Source: Polytrichum commune
Taxonomy: Eukaryota > Streptophyta > Polytrichopsida > Polytrichales > Polytrichaceae
Assembly: GCA_950295325.1 (NCBI GenBank)
Contig: CATNTY010000002.1
Coordinates: forward strand, 40,001 to 104,000
DNA length: 64,000 nt
Reading direction: 5' to 3'
In this document: positions 1-9,206 of the stretch, piece after piece
Layout of the letters: each line of letters opens with the position of its first letter
How positions within the stretch are numbered: position 1 is the first letter of the stretch
Made by a program: the position numbers and the translations under genes
The notes under the pieces: model-generated
What the model saw: the letters and a program-made list of their open reading frames with translations, nothing else
What the model was told of the DNA's origin: nothing
Databases searched by the model: none

Positions 1-363
1 AGTTAAAGTTAAATAGTAAAATTATTAACTTAAATTTTTATTCTTTTGACCTAAAGATTATATTATTAGATTTAATAAAATATAGGATTTTCTAAAAATA
101 ATAAAAATTAAAAAGAAAACGGATATTCAATTTAAAATGAATAAGTATTATAAAAATATATGGATAAATAAAAATTACAGTATTTATAATATTTTTTTTA
201 ATATAATTTTTATAACGTTAAAAACTAAAAACAATATAAATACATATAGACATTATTAAAATTATTATACCAAAAAATATTCTAATATATTGAAAGCCGT
301 ATTCAATGAAAATTGTATGTACGGTTTGAAGGGAGATTTTTTAAATTAATTAATCCACCCTAC
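1..363 (+). other. rps12: rps12 cis group II intron, 3' part
   Basis: This is the 3' portion of the group II intron between rps12 exons 2 and 3; its 5' part and exon 2 lie before the window. A domain V-like hairpin sits at about 293-328, with AGCCGT at its start, a GAAA loop and ACGGTTT at its end. The intron ends CCCTAC at 363, matching the group II AY end. No reading frame is supported in the AT-rich sequence before it. Confidence 0.85.
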
Positions 364-389
364 AATATGGAGTGAAAAAGCCAAAATAA
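364..389 (+). CDS. rps12: ribosomal protein S12, last exon (partial gene)
   Basis: This is the final 26-nt exon of the trans-spliced rps12 gene, encoding a small-subunit protein of the ribosomal decoding site. The first two bases (AA) finish a codon begun in exon 2, then Y-G-V-K-K-P-K and a TAA stop follow, which is the conserved C-terminus of land-plant S12. The 26-nt exon size is the usual one. Exon 2 lies upstream of the window, and exon 1 should be elsewhere in the genome because rps12 is trans-spliced in land plants. The apparent in-frame TGA seen when reading from an AAT codon belongs to the wrong frame. rps7 follows 51 nt downstream, the usual rps12-rps7 transcription unit. Confidence 0.9.
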
Positions 390-440
390 ATTATTATTCT
401 TTTTAATTTTAATAAATTATTCAATTATTTTTTTAATGTT

Positions 441-908
441 ATGTCACGTCGAAGTACTTCAGAAAAGCGAACTGGAAAACCAGATCCAATTTATCGTAAT
501 CGATTAGTTAATATGTTAGTTAATCGTATTCTTAAACACGGAAAAAAATCATTAGCTTATAAAATTCTTTATAAAGCAATGAAAAATATTAAGCAAAGAA
601 CAAAAAAAAACCCATTATCTGTTTTACGTCAAGCTATACGTAAAGTAACTCCTAATGTAACAGTAAAAGCAAGACGTGTTGGTGGATCAACTTATCAAGT
701 TCCTACTGAAATAAAATCCACACAAGGTAAAGCACTTGCAATTCGATGGTTGTTAAAATCCTCTAGAAAGCGCCCAGGTCGAAATATGGCTTTTAAATTA
801 AGTTATGAATTAATAGATGCTGCCAAAGATAATGGAGATGCTATACGAAAAAAGGAAGAAACTCATAGAATGGCTGAAGCCAATAGAGCTTTTGCACATT
901 TTCGTTAG
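441..908 (+). CDS. rps7: 30S ribosomal protein S7
   Basis: The gene encodes a 155-residue S7 protein, which binds 16S rRNA in the head of the small subunit. The N-terminus [10 protein letters not shown] and the conserved stretches [17 protein letters not shown] (residues about 15-31) and [15 protein letters not shown] (about 77-91) identify the family, and the length is normal. It follows rps12 exon 3 by 51 nt, so it is probably cotranscribed with rps12 and perhaps with ndhB downstream, as is usual in plastids. No strong Shine-Dalgarno motif is visible before the ATG, which is common for plastid genes. The frame is intact. Confidence 0.97.
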   Translation: MSRRSTSEKRTGKPDPIYRNRLVNMLVNRILKHGKKSLAYKILYKAMKNIKQRTKKNPLSVLRQAIRKVTPNVTVKARRVGGSTYQVPTEIKSTQGKALAIRWLLKSSRKRPGRNMAFKLSYELIDAAKDNGDAIRKKEETHRMAEANRAFAHFR

Positions 909-1001
909 TTAAAAAAACGAAAAAGTAATAATTTTTATTAAGTTTTTAATAAAAATAATATAAAAATTCTTCAAGAGACCTAATACAATAAAAATACTTT
1001 A

Positions 1002-1050
1002 ATTAGTAAAAATTATAATAATATGTTTTTTTATTATAATTTTTACTAAT
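1002..1050 (+). terminator. 19-bp perfect inverted repeat between rps7 and ndhB
   Basis: The arms 1002-1020 and 1032-1050 are perfectly complementary around an 11-nt loop. The position 3' of rps7 suggests an RNA 3'-end or stability hairpin. The stem is all but one pair A/T, so function is inferred from structure only. Confidence 0.45.
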
Positions 1051-1113
1051 ATTAATCGAGTATATTATACACAAAATAAATACTATAATTTTTTAGACGC
1101 CGAGAAAAATTTT

Positions 1114-3267
1114 ATGGAATTAGAACTTAGCTTTTCTTCTATTTATAGAAGTACCATTTTGCCAGAATGTATTCTTATTTTTTGTTTAATAATTATTTTA
1201 ATATTAGATCTTATTTTAGAAAAAAAAAAAAAATATTTATTATATTTTATTTCTTTGATAGGGCTATTACTAAGTATTATTATTTTATTATTTCAATGGC
1301 AAGAAAAACACAGTATGAGTTTTTCAGGTAATTTTCAAATTGATAGTTTTAATCAAATATTTCGAATTCTTATAGCATTATGTTCAATATTATGTATTCC
1401 ATTATCTGTGGAATACATTAGATATACAAAATTAGCAACAACTGAATTTTTTATTTTTATATTAACAGCTACTATAGGAGGAATGTTTTTATGTGGTGCT
1501 AATGATTTAATTACTATTTTTGTGGCTTTAGAATGTTTAAGTTTATGTTCATATTTATTGTCTGGATATACAAAAATAGATGTACGATCTAATGAAGCTG
1601 TTATGAAATATTTACTTATAGGTGGACTAAGTTCATCAATTTTAGCTTATGGTTTTTCTTGGTTGTATGGTTTATCTGGAGGAGAAATTCAACTTCAAAA
1701 AATAGCAAATGGTATTATAAGTACAGAAATGTATAATTCTTCAGGAAATTTAATCGCACTTATATGCATTATGGTAGGGATTGGATTTAAACTTTCATTA
1801 GTGCCTTTTCATCAATGGACTCCTGATGTGTATGAAGGAGTGTGATTCGTTTCAAAATTTATTAAATAAATTAAAATTATTTTTTATTATATTCATAAAA
1901 ATTATATAGACATGCAAAATAAAAACAAATTATTATCCTTACTCAAAATAAAACATAACTTTTATAAAATATTTTTAATTAATAAAAATATTTTATAAAA
2001 CAAAATAAAAAAACAATTTAAAAAAATTGTAGGTTAATTATTAAGGGTAATTTTTTTAAATAATAAAATATATTAAATAAATATAAAGTTAATATTAAAT
2101 GCTATTTAGTAGTCTTTTATCCTTCAAAGACTATAAGCGTATTAAAAAATATTAAAAGCATTTATTCTGAAAAAAACCCTAAAATAAAAAATGATGACTA
2201 TAAAAACGAAGAAAATTAGATGGTTTCTTTCTTTATTTTAAATTTGTTATTAATTTTTTTAACATAATTTTTTAAAGTCAGTATATATATTAGAAAAATC
2301 ACTAAAACAGGATTCCTCGTAAAGTTTAATTTCAATAAAATTATTTATAGTTTTTTTTACACACACACACGAGGAAAGTAATAAAAAATTATCTTATTAC
2401 TTAGGAGCTGTGTGAAATGAAAATTTCATGCACAGTTTTGAATGAAAGAAAAGAATGAGTAATCTTCGTTTCGATTCTAACTCCCCTACACCCGTCGTTG
2501 CTTTCCTTTCTGTCGCCTCAAAAATAGCAGGCTTAGCTTTAATCACACGAATCTTTAATATTGTTTTTCCTTTTTCTTCTAATCAATGGCATTTACTTCT
2601 AGAAATACTAGCAATTTCTAGTATGATACTTGGTAATTTAGTAGCTATTACTCAAACAAGTATGAAACGTATGCTTGCATATTCTTCAATAAGTCAAATT
2701 GGATATTTGATAATTGGAATTATTGCAGGAGAGGCTAATGGATATACAAGTATGATAATTTATTTACTATTTTATATTTTTATGAATTTAGGAACATTTG
2801 CTTGTATTATATTATTTGGCTTACGAACAGGAACAGATAATATTCGAGATTATGGTGGATTAATTTTAAAAGATCCTTTATTAACTTTCTCTTTTGTTTT
2901 ATGCTTATTATCTTTAGGAGGTATTCCGCCTTTTTCCGGTTTCTTTGGAAAACTTTATTTATTTTGGTGTGCATGGAAAGCTGGTTTATTTTCTTTAGTT
3001 TTTATAGGAATTTCTACTAGTGTCATTTCTATATACTATTACTTAAAAATAGTTAAATTATTATTAACTAGAGAAAAGAAAGAAATAACTCCTTATATAC
3101 AAACTTATACAGGTGTTTCCTTTTCTATTTTATCAAAAAGTTCAATTGAAGTTAGTATACTTATATGTGTAATAGCTTCAGTATTTTTGGGAGTATTTAT
3201 GAATCCTATTATTAATATTATTCAAAATAATCTAAATTTAAATAGTTTTATAAATATTTATAATTAA
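1114..3267 (+). CDS. ndhB: NAD(P)H dehydrogenase-like complex subunit 2 (split gene)
   Basis: NdhB is a proton-pumping membrane subunit of the thylakoid NDH complex, which acts in cyclic electron flow around photosystem I. Exon 1 is 1114-1839 (242 codons) and exon 2 is 2482-3267 (261 codons plus TAA), giving 503 residues, close to the usual length. The junction reads [18 protein letters not shown] and is in phase. Many hydrophobic segments fill the protein, and the motif [17 protein letters not shown] near the end of exon 1 is typical of Nqo14/NdhB antiporter-like subunits. The TGA at 1843 is inside the intron. The gene lies between rps7 and trnL-CAA. There is no sign of pseudogenisation. Confidence 0.96.
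1840..2481 (+). other. ndhB: ndhB group II intron
   Basis: The 642-nt intron begins GTGTG and ends CTAAC. A domain V hairpin lies at about 2405-2438, with GAGCTGTG at its start, a GAAA loop and CACAGTTT at its end. A short (AC)n run lies at about 2359-2370. No intron-encoded protein is present. Confidence 0.92.
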
Positions 3268-3284
3268 TTAAATTTTAATAAAAC

Positions 3285-3340
3285 AGATTTGAAGAATGAA
3301 TTTATAATAATCATTTTTTATAAATTCATTCTTTAAATCT
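3285..3340 (+). terminator. ndhB 3' hairpin
   Basis: The 22-nt arms 3285-3306 and 3319-3340 pair completely, with one G-U wobble on the + strand RNA. The hairpin starts 18 nt after the ndhB stop, consistent with a transcript 3'-end stabiliser. Confidence 0.6.
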
Positions 3341-3526
3341 ATAAATATAAATTATTTTTATTTATTTTTTTAATATATTTTTAGTAAATTTAATTTAATA
3401 ATTTTCTATTTTAGTAAATAGAAATAAGTGAAACGTAGTAAATTAAAGAACAATATTTATATATTATATATATATTTTTTAATATATATATTTTATTATA
3501 TATAATATGATATCAAACTTTACTAC

Positions 3527-3607
3527 GCCTTGATGGTGAAATGGTAGACACCCAAGTCTCAAAATCTTGTGCTGCAAAGCGTGGAGGTTCGAGTCCTCTT
3601 CAAGGCA
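3527..3607 (+). tRNA. trnL-CAA: tRNA-Leu (CAA)
   Basis: An 81-nt class II tRNA with a long variable arm. The acceptor strands GCCTTGA and TCAAGGC pair, the anticodon loop holds CAA, and the T arm contains GGTTCGAGTCC. It follows ndhB, its usual neighbour. No intron is present. Confidence 0.97.
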
Positions 3608-3820
3608 TTGTTTTTTATTTAAAATAAAAAAATCTTATGTTATACTATTTATTTGATATCAATGATTTTACTCAAGTCAAAATATAAAATTATATTTACT
3701 TAAATTAATAAATAATTAACTTAATTATTTAAATAACTACATTAATTAAAGTAAAATTTTTATAAATAATATCAGATGATATTTTTTAGTATTGTAAACA
3801 AACATTAATATGATAGAAAT

Positions 3821-3925
3821 ATGGAAGTAAATATTCTTGCATTTATTGCTACTGCATTGTTCATTTTAATCCCTACTGCTTTTCTGTTAATTCTTTATGT
3901 ACAAACAGCTAGTCAAGGTAATTAA
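3821..3925 (+). CDS. psbM: photosystem II reaction centre protein M
   Basis: A 34-residue single-helix thylakoid protein at the photosystem II dimer interface. The sequence [18 protein letters not shown] and the C-terminal YVQTASQGN match the family, and the length is normal. One hydrophobic helix spans about residues 5-27. The gene is too short for most ORF scans. A 32-bp perfect inverted repeat starts at the last codons and includes the stop codon, so the stop would lie inside an RNA hairpin. Confidence 0.96.
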   Translation: MEVNILAFIATALFILIPTAFLLILYVQTASQGN

Positions 3926-4003
3926 TAATAGAAAAGAAAAATATTTTATTAGTTATTTATTTAACTAAATTTAACTAATAAAATATTTTTCTTTTCTATT
4001 ATT
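3924..4003 (+). terminator. 32-bp perfect inverted repeat at psbM end
   Basis: Arms 3924-3955 and 3972-4003 are perfectly complementary around a 16-nt loop. The left arm begins within the psbM stop codon. It probably defines the psbM transcript 3' end; being symmetric, it could serve either strand. Confidence 0.65.
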
Positions 4004-4136
4004 ATGAAATAATATTGTATTTTTTTTATTAAAGTATTTAGTTCTTTACAATATTGAATTTAAAGTTAAAAAACTAAAAAATTCCATGGAATTTTTTAGT
4101 TTTTTTAAACTTTATATATCTTTATACATATATTAT

Positions 4137-5099
4137 ATGATTCATATAGAATTAGGTCCTAGTACTATAGTCGGAATAGGGCTTATCATTATAGGTATAC
4201 TTTTATATGCCCTTCGCATAAGGGAACCTAATGTATCTAGAGGTGTGATTTTGGTGTACTTAGAAAAATAAAAAATTTCAATATATATATTATATTAATA
4301 ATAAATATAAAACTTGAAATAAGATTTGAATTAAATTCAAAACAAATAAAATCTATGGTTAAAACTAAAAATATTTTATATTATTTCGAAAACACATATA
4401 AATCATAAATTTAAATTGGAAATTTAATCCAAGTCTCAATCTAATAAAACATTTACAATAACATTTTTTAATTTGTGATTCTTTTATTTCTCTAGTAATA
4501 AAATAATAAAATCCACGAAATATAAAATAAACCTAAAGATATTTTTTTTTATAAGAAAATAAACTAAGTACATATAAAATAAATTTGATTTAAAAAAGTA
4601 ATTAAACAAATGAAAGACAATCCAAAAAGTTAAACTAACTTGGATTCAGAGTATATAAAATTTAAAATTTTTTAATCTTAATTTTTTATTACTTAAGCCA
4701 TAAAGAAATTAACGTATCATATATGGTTTTTAGGGAGGGATTTGTAACTAAAACATTAACCTATCCCAATATTATGATTCTTTTTTTTCTTCGATTGGAT
4801 TACTATGTGGTGGAATTCTTATTTTTCAAGGTTGGCGCTTAGATCCAATTCTTCTATTATCTCAAATACTTTTAAGTGGAACTGCTATTTTTTTTATAGC
4901 AGAAAGTTTATATTTACGTAATAATAAAATTAAGTTTAAATTTTTTTCTACAAAAAACAATATTTTTTTTTCAAAGAAAAAAATAGTTAAAAAATATATA
5001 AATTATCAAAAAATGAAATTAAAAAAATCATTTTATAAAAGATATTATAAAGGATGGGAAAAAATTAATTATACTATTTATCTTTTTTATAAAGATTAA
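4137..5099 (+). CDS. ycf66: conserved plastid membrane protein Ycf66 (split gene)
   Basis: Ycf66 is a small conserved protein of bryophyte, fern, algal and cyanobacterial genomes whose function is not established. Exon 1 (4137-4242, 35 codons plus one base) gives MIHIELGPSTIVGIGLIIIG, and exon 2 (4771-5099) continues with DYDSFFSSIGLLCGGILIFQ, rejoining in frame for 144 residues. Two hydrophobic segments (about residues 9-25 and 43-56) are followed by a third around 62-78 and a lysine-rich tail. I chose the ATG at 4137 by family similarity; an upstream in-frame ATG at 4086 would add 17 low-complexity residues. The gene has been lost or broken repeatedly in land plants, but here both exons are open. 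The intron has an atypical domain V, so splicing deserves a check. Confidence 0.88.
4243..4770 (+). other. ycf66: ycf66 group II intron
   Basis: The 528-nt intron begins GTGTG and ends CCCAAT. The only candidate for domain V, about 4695-4730, starts AAGCCATA and ends ATATGGTTT, but its inner stem and GNAA loop are not recognisable as in the other introns of this window. A domain VI-like stem (GGGAT with ATCCC) precedes the 3' end. Confidence 0.75.
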
Positions 5100-5160
5100 A
5101 AAATTAATTAAATGTTATTTTATTCTTTTTTAAGAATAAAATAACATTTAATTAATTTTT
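5099..5160 (+). terminator. 29-bp perfect inverted repeat at ycf66 end
   Basis: Arms 5099-5127 and 5132-5160 are perfectly complementary with a 4-nt loop, beginning at the final base of the ycf66 stop. The repeat lies between ycf66 (+) and petN (-), which converge here, so it may serve both transcripts. Confidence 0.65.
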
Positions 5161-5182
5161 TAATCTAACTTTTATAAGCCAC

Positions 5183-5272
5183 TTATAAGCCACTTCGTCC
5201 CCAAACAACAAGTGAAAGAGAAAATGTAAAAATTACCATTACAGCACCCCAAGCGATATTGACTATATCCAT
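5183..5272 (-). CDS. petN: cytochrome b6f complex subunit 8
   Basis: A 29-residue single-helix subunit needed for assembly and stability of the cytochrome b6f complex in the thylakoid. The sequence starts [20 protein letters not shown] and ends VVWGRSGL, identical in pattern to land-plant PetN and of the normal length. The gene is divergent from rpoB and follows trnC on the same strand, the standard trnC-petN arrangement. Its last codons and stop form the first copy of an 11-bp tandem duplication; the second copy lies after the stop. Retention of petN argues against the many mosses that have lost it. Confidence 0.95.
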   Translation of the reverse strand: MDIVNIAWGAVMVIFTFSLSLVVWGRSGL

Positions 5273-5385
5273 ATTTTTTATAAATTTTTAGAAAGAAAAT
5301 ACTACTAAATAAATATAGAATATTTTAAATTTTTAATTTTATATAGTATTTTTGTACTATATAGCAAATATAATAAATATCTCTA

Positions 5386-5424
<39 letters not shown>

Positions 5425-5630
5425 TATTTTTTTATTGAATTAAATACGTAAAGAAAAAAACCACTTGCTTTTTTTCTTGATTTGATTTATCCTTAATTTT
5501 AGGGTTGTCTATTAATAATAAATTTAAATAAAAATAATGTAATAGACTGTACAAAATATAGAGCAATACGCTTTTTATTTGAAAATCATGTAATAGATGA
5601 CCCAAAGCTTTTTTATAATTTCATTTACTG
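5273..5630. other. petN-trnC spacer with TA microsatellite
   Basis: This 358-nt spacer contains a perfect TA dinucleotide run at 5390-5422 (16 repeats plus one base). No reading frame or RNA gene is supported. Confidence 0.8.
5390..5422. repeat. (TA)16 microsatellite
   Basis: 33 nt of uninterrupted TA alternation in the petN-trnC spacer. Such runs usually vary in length between individuals by replication slippage. Confidence 0.95.
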
Positions 5631-5701
5631 AAGCGACACCCAGATTTGAACTGGGGATAGAGGATTTGCAGTCCCCTGCCTTACCACTTGGCCATGTCGC
5701 C
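5631..5701 (-). tRNA. trnC-GCA: tRNA-Cys (GCA)
   Basis: A 71-nt tRNA. On the minus strand it begins GGCGACATGGCC, the anticodon loop is CTGCAAA and the T arm contains CAGTTCAAATCTG. It sits between petN (same strand) and rpoB (opposite strand), as in most land plants. Confidence 0.97.
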
Positions 5702-5981
5702 ATTTGATAATAAAAAACTATTTTATCAATTTATATTATCAAAACACTAGTTATGTATCCAATATTTTTGAGTATATATATGAATTTTTATTTATTTGTT
5801 AAAAAATAATTGATTATTATTATAAATCTTAATTAACTGTTAATCAAGTCTTTTTTTATAATAAAAAAAGTTTAAATTAATTAGAAATATAAATAAAAAA
5901 AAATATTTTTTATGCAATAGCAATTAAAAAAAATTATGTTTGATGTAGTAAAATAGACTCTAACATTATTTTAGAGGAATT

Positions 5982-8900
5982 ATGGAAATTTTCGTACTGC
6001 CTGAATTTGGAAAAATACAATTTGAAGGCTTTCATCGTTTTATTTATAAAGGTTTAATTGAAGAACTTAGTTTTTTTCCTAAAATTGAAGATATAGATCA
6101 AGAATTTGAATTTCAACTATTTGGTAAAGAATATAGATTAGCAGAACCTTTAACAAAAGAAAGAGATGCTGTATATCAATCCAGTACATATTCCTCAGAT
6201 TTATATGTACCAGCTCAATTAATTCATAAAAAAGAAGGAAAAATACAAAAACAAACTTTATTTATTGGAAGTATTCCTTTAATGAATTCTCAAGGTACTT
6301 TTGTAGTTAATGGAGTTGCTAGAGTTATAATTAATCAAATATTACGAAGTCCCGGAATTTATTATAATTCAGAATTAGATCACAATGGAATTTCGATTTA
6401 TACAAGTACAATTATTTCTGATTGGGGAGGAAGATTACGGTTAGAAATCGATGGAAAAACAAGGATATGGGCTCGTATAAGTAAAAAACGAAAAGTTTCT
6501 ATTTTAGTTTTATTACTGGCAATGGGTTTAAGTATGAAACAAATTTTAGATAGTGTTTGTTATCCGAAAGTTTTTTTAGACTCCTTAAAAAAAAAAAAGA
6601 CCAAAAAAGAACATCCTCAATCTACAGAAGATGCTATAGTTGAACTTTATAAACAATTATATTGTATAGGTGGAGATCTTTTATTTTCTGAATCTATACG
6701 TAAAGAATTACAAAAGAAATTTTTTCAACAAAGATGTGAATTAGGAAAAATTGGTCGATTAAATTTTAATAAAAAACTTAATCTTAACGTACCCGAAAAT
6801 GAATATTTTTTATTACCACAAGATATTTTAGCTGCTATAGATTATTTAATAAAAATAAAATTTGGTATAGGTACACTAGATGATATAGATCATTTGAAAA
6901 ATCGTCGTATTCGCTCCGTAGCAGATTTATTACAAGATCAATTAAAATTAGCTTTAACACGTTTAGAAAATTCAGTGAGACAAACTATACGAGGAGCAAC
7001 AAAACGTAAACGTTTACCTAGTCCTAAAAGTTTAATTACTTCAACCCCATTAATAGCTACTTTTAAAGAGTTTTTTGGTTCACATCCTTTATCACAATTT
7101 TTGGATCAAACTAATCCATTAACAGAAATAGTACATAAACGAAGATTAAGTTCTTTAGGTCCTGGAGGATTAACACGACGAACAGCTAGTTTTCAAGTAC
7201 GCGATATTCATTTTAGCCATTATGGCCGTATTTGTCCTATCGAAACATCTGAAGGCATGAATGCTGGACTTATTGCTTCATTAGCTATTCATGCAAAAGT
7301 GAATAATTGGGGGTCTTTAGAAAGTCCGTTTTATAAAATATCTAAAAATTCGAAAGAAGAAAAAATTATTTATTTATCCGCTGGAGAAGACGAATATTAT
7401 CGAATAGCTACAGGAAACTGTTTGGCTTTAGATATGGCAACACAAAAAATAAAAGTAACTCCAGCACGATATCGACAAGAATTTTTAGCTATTGCTTGGG
7501 AACAAATACATCTTAGAAGCATTTATCCTTTACAATACTTTTCAGTTGGAGCTTCTCTTATTCCTTTTCTTGAACATAATGACGCAAACCGTGCTTTAAT
7601 GGGTTCAAATATGCAGCGTCAGGCAGTTCCACTTATAAAGCCTGAGAAATGTATTGTAGGAACAGGATTAGAAAGTCAAGCCGCTCTAGATTCTGGAAGT
7701 GTAGCTATAGCAAGACAAAATGGAAAAGTTAGTTATACTGATGCTAAGAAAATAACTTTCTTTAATAGTGAAAAAACAATAAGTACAAATTTAATTAAAT
7801 ATCAGCGTTCGAATAATAGTACTTGTATGAATCAAAAACCTCAAGTTACTCAAGATGTTTTCATTAAAAAAGGACAAATTTTAGCAGATGGTGCAGCTAC
7901 GTTAAAAGGAGAATTAGCTTTAGGAAAAAATATTTTAGTAGCATATATGCCATGGGAAGGATATAATTTTGAAGACGCAATACTTATCAGTGAGCGTTTA
8001 ATATATGAAGATATTTATACCTCTATTCATATTGAAAGATATGAAATTGAGGCTCGTACAACAAGCCAAGGTCCCGAAAAAATTACTAAAGAAATACCGC
8101 ATTTAGAAAACAATGTATTGCGCCATTTAGACAAAAGTGGACTTGTATTAATAGGATCTTGGGTAGAAACAGGAGATGTTTTAGTAGGAAAATTAACACC
8201 TCAAGAAGCAGAAGAATCCTTACGTGCTCCGGAAGGTAAATTATTACAAGCTATCTTTGGTATTCAGGTAGCTACTGCAAGAGAAACTTGTCTTAAAGTA
8301 CCTCCTGGTGGAAAAGGTCGAGTTATTGATATAAAATTGATTTCTAAAGAAGATAATTCTATTAATAATGGAAAAATTATACATGTATATATTTTACAAG
8401 AACGAAAAATACAAGTAGGTGATAAGGTAGCTGGAAGACATGGCAATAAAGGTATTATTTCAAAAATTCTACCTAGACAAGATATGCCTTATTTACAAAA
8501 TGGAACACCTGTTGATATGATATTAAGTCCTTTAGGTGTACCTTCGCGAATGAATGTAGGACAAATTTTTGAATGCTTACTTGGTTTAGCTGGATTTTTT
8601 CTAAAAAAACATTATAGAATAACACCTTTTGATGAAAGATATGAACGAGAAGCTTCAAGAAAATTAGTTTTTTCCGAGCTTTATAAAGCAAGAAAAAAAA
8701 CAGGAAATCCCTGGTTATTTGAACCTGAAAACCCTGGAAAAAGTCGATTAATTGATGGAAGAACTGGAGAAATATTTGAACAACCTGTTACAGTAGGAAA
8801 AGCTTATATGCTGAAATTAATTCATCAAGTTGATGATAAAATTCATGCACGTTCTAGTGGACCTTATGCACTTGTTACTCAACAACCTCTTAGAGGAAGA

Positions 8901-9182
8901 TCAAGACGTGGAGGACAAAGAGTAGGAGAAATGGAAGTTTGGGCTTTAGAAGGTTTTGGAGTTGCTTATATTTTACAAGAAATGCTTACTATTAAATCTG
9001 ATCATATTCATGCTCGATATGAAGTACTTGGTGCTATTGTTACTGGAGAACCAATACCTAAACCTAATACTGCTCCAGAATCTTTTCGGTTACTTGTTCG
9101 AGAATTACGATCTTTATCATTAGAATTAGATCATGCCATTATATTCGAAAAAAATTTAAAAATAAATTTTAAAAACGTTTAA
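5982..9182 (+). CDS. rpoB: plastid-encoded RNA polymerase beta subunit
   Basis: RpoB is the second-largest catalytic subunit of the bacterial-type plastid RNA polymerase. The 1066-residue length matches the bryophyte family. Visible signatures include the [20 protein letters not shown] stretch, [15 protein letters not shown] (the conserved lysine-containing motif that contacts the nucleotide end), and [17 protein letters not shown] near the C-terminus. A weak GAGGAATT lies just before the ATG. It heads the rpoB-rpoC1-rpoC2 operon; rpoC1 begins 24 nt after its stop. Two minus-strand frames inside it are shadows. The frame is intact. Confidence 0.98.
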   Translation: MEIFVLPEFGKIQFEGFHRFIYKGLIEELSFFPKIEDIDQEFEFQLFGKEYRLAEPLTKERDAVYQSSTYSSDLYVPAQLIHKKEGKIQKQTLFIGSIPLMNSQGTFVVNGVARVIINQILRSPGIYYNSELDHNGISIYTSTIISDWGGRLRLEIDGKTRIWARISKKRKVSILVLLLAMGLSMKQILDSVCYPKVFLDSLKKKKTKKEHPQSTEDAIVELYKQLYCIGGDLLFSESIRKELQKKFFQQRCELGKIGRLNFNKKLNLNVPENEYFLLPQDILAAIDYLIKIKFGIGTLDDIDHLKNRRIRSVADLLQDQLKLALTRLENSVRQTIRGATKRKRLPSPKSLITSTPLIATFKEFFGSHPLSQFLDQTNPLTEIVHKRRLSSLGPGGLTRRTASFQVRDIHFSHYGRICPIETSEGMNAGLIASLAIHAKVNNWGSLESPFYKISKNSKEEKIIYLSAGEDEYYRIATGNCLALDMATQKIKVTPARYRQEFLAIAWEQIHLRSIYPLQYFSVGASLIPFLEHNDANRALMGSNMQRQAVPLIKPEKCIVGTGLESQAALDSGSVAIARQNGKVSYTDAKKITFFNSEKTISTNLIKYQRSNNSTCMNQKPQVTQDVFIKKGQILADGAATLKGELALGKNILVAYMPWEGYNFEDAILISERLIYEDIYTSIHIERYEIEARTTSQGPEKITKEIPHLENNVLRHLDKSGLVLIGSWVETGDVLVGKLTPQEAEESLRAPEGKLLQAIFGIQVATARETCLKVPPGGKGRVIDIKLISKEDNSINNGKIIHVYILQERKIQVGDKVAGRHGNKGIISKILPRQDMPYLQNGTPVDMILSPLGVPSRMNVGQIFECLLGLAGFFLKKHYRITPFDERYEREASRKLVFSELYKARKKTGNPWLFEPENPGKSRLIDGRTGEIFEQPVTVGKAYMLKLIHQVDDKIHARSSGPYALVTQQPLRGRSRRGGQRVGEMEVWALEGFGVAYILQEMLTIKSDHIHARYEVLGAIVTGEPIPKPNTAPESFRLLVRELRSLSLELDHAIIFEKNLKINFKNV

Positions 9183-9206
9183 TGAAAAAAATAAAATTTA
9201 AATTTT

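Noticed and set aside
364-389. Internal TGA in rps12 exon 3
   Set aside because: It appears only in the wrong frame; the right frame reads YGVKKPK and stop.
1840-1845. Premature stop in ndhB
   Set aside because: The TGA lies inside the GTGTG intron start; exons rejoin in frame.
8264-8691. Two minus-strand frames within rpoB
   Set aside because: They lie wholly opposite conserved RpoB codons and show no family features or start signals.
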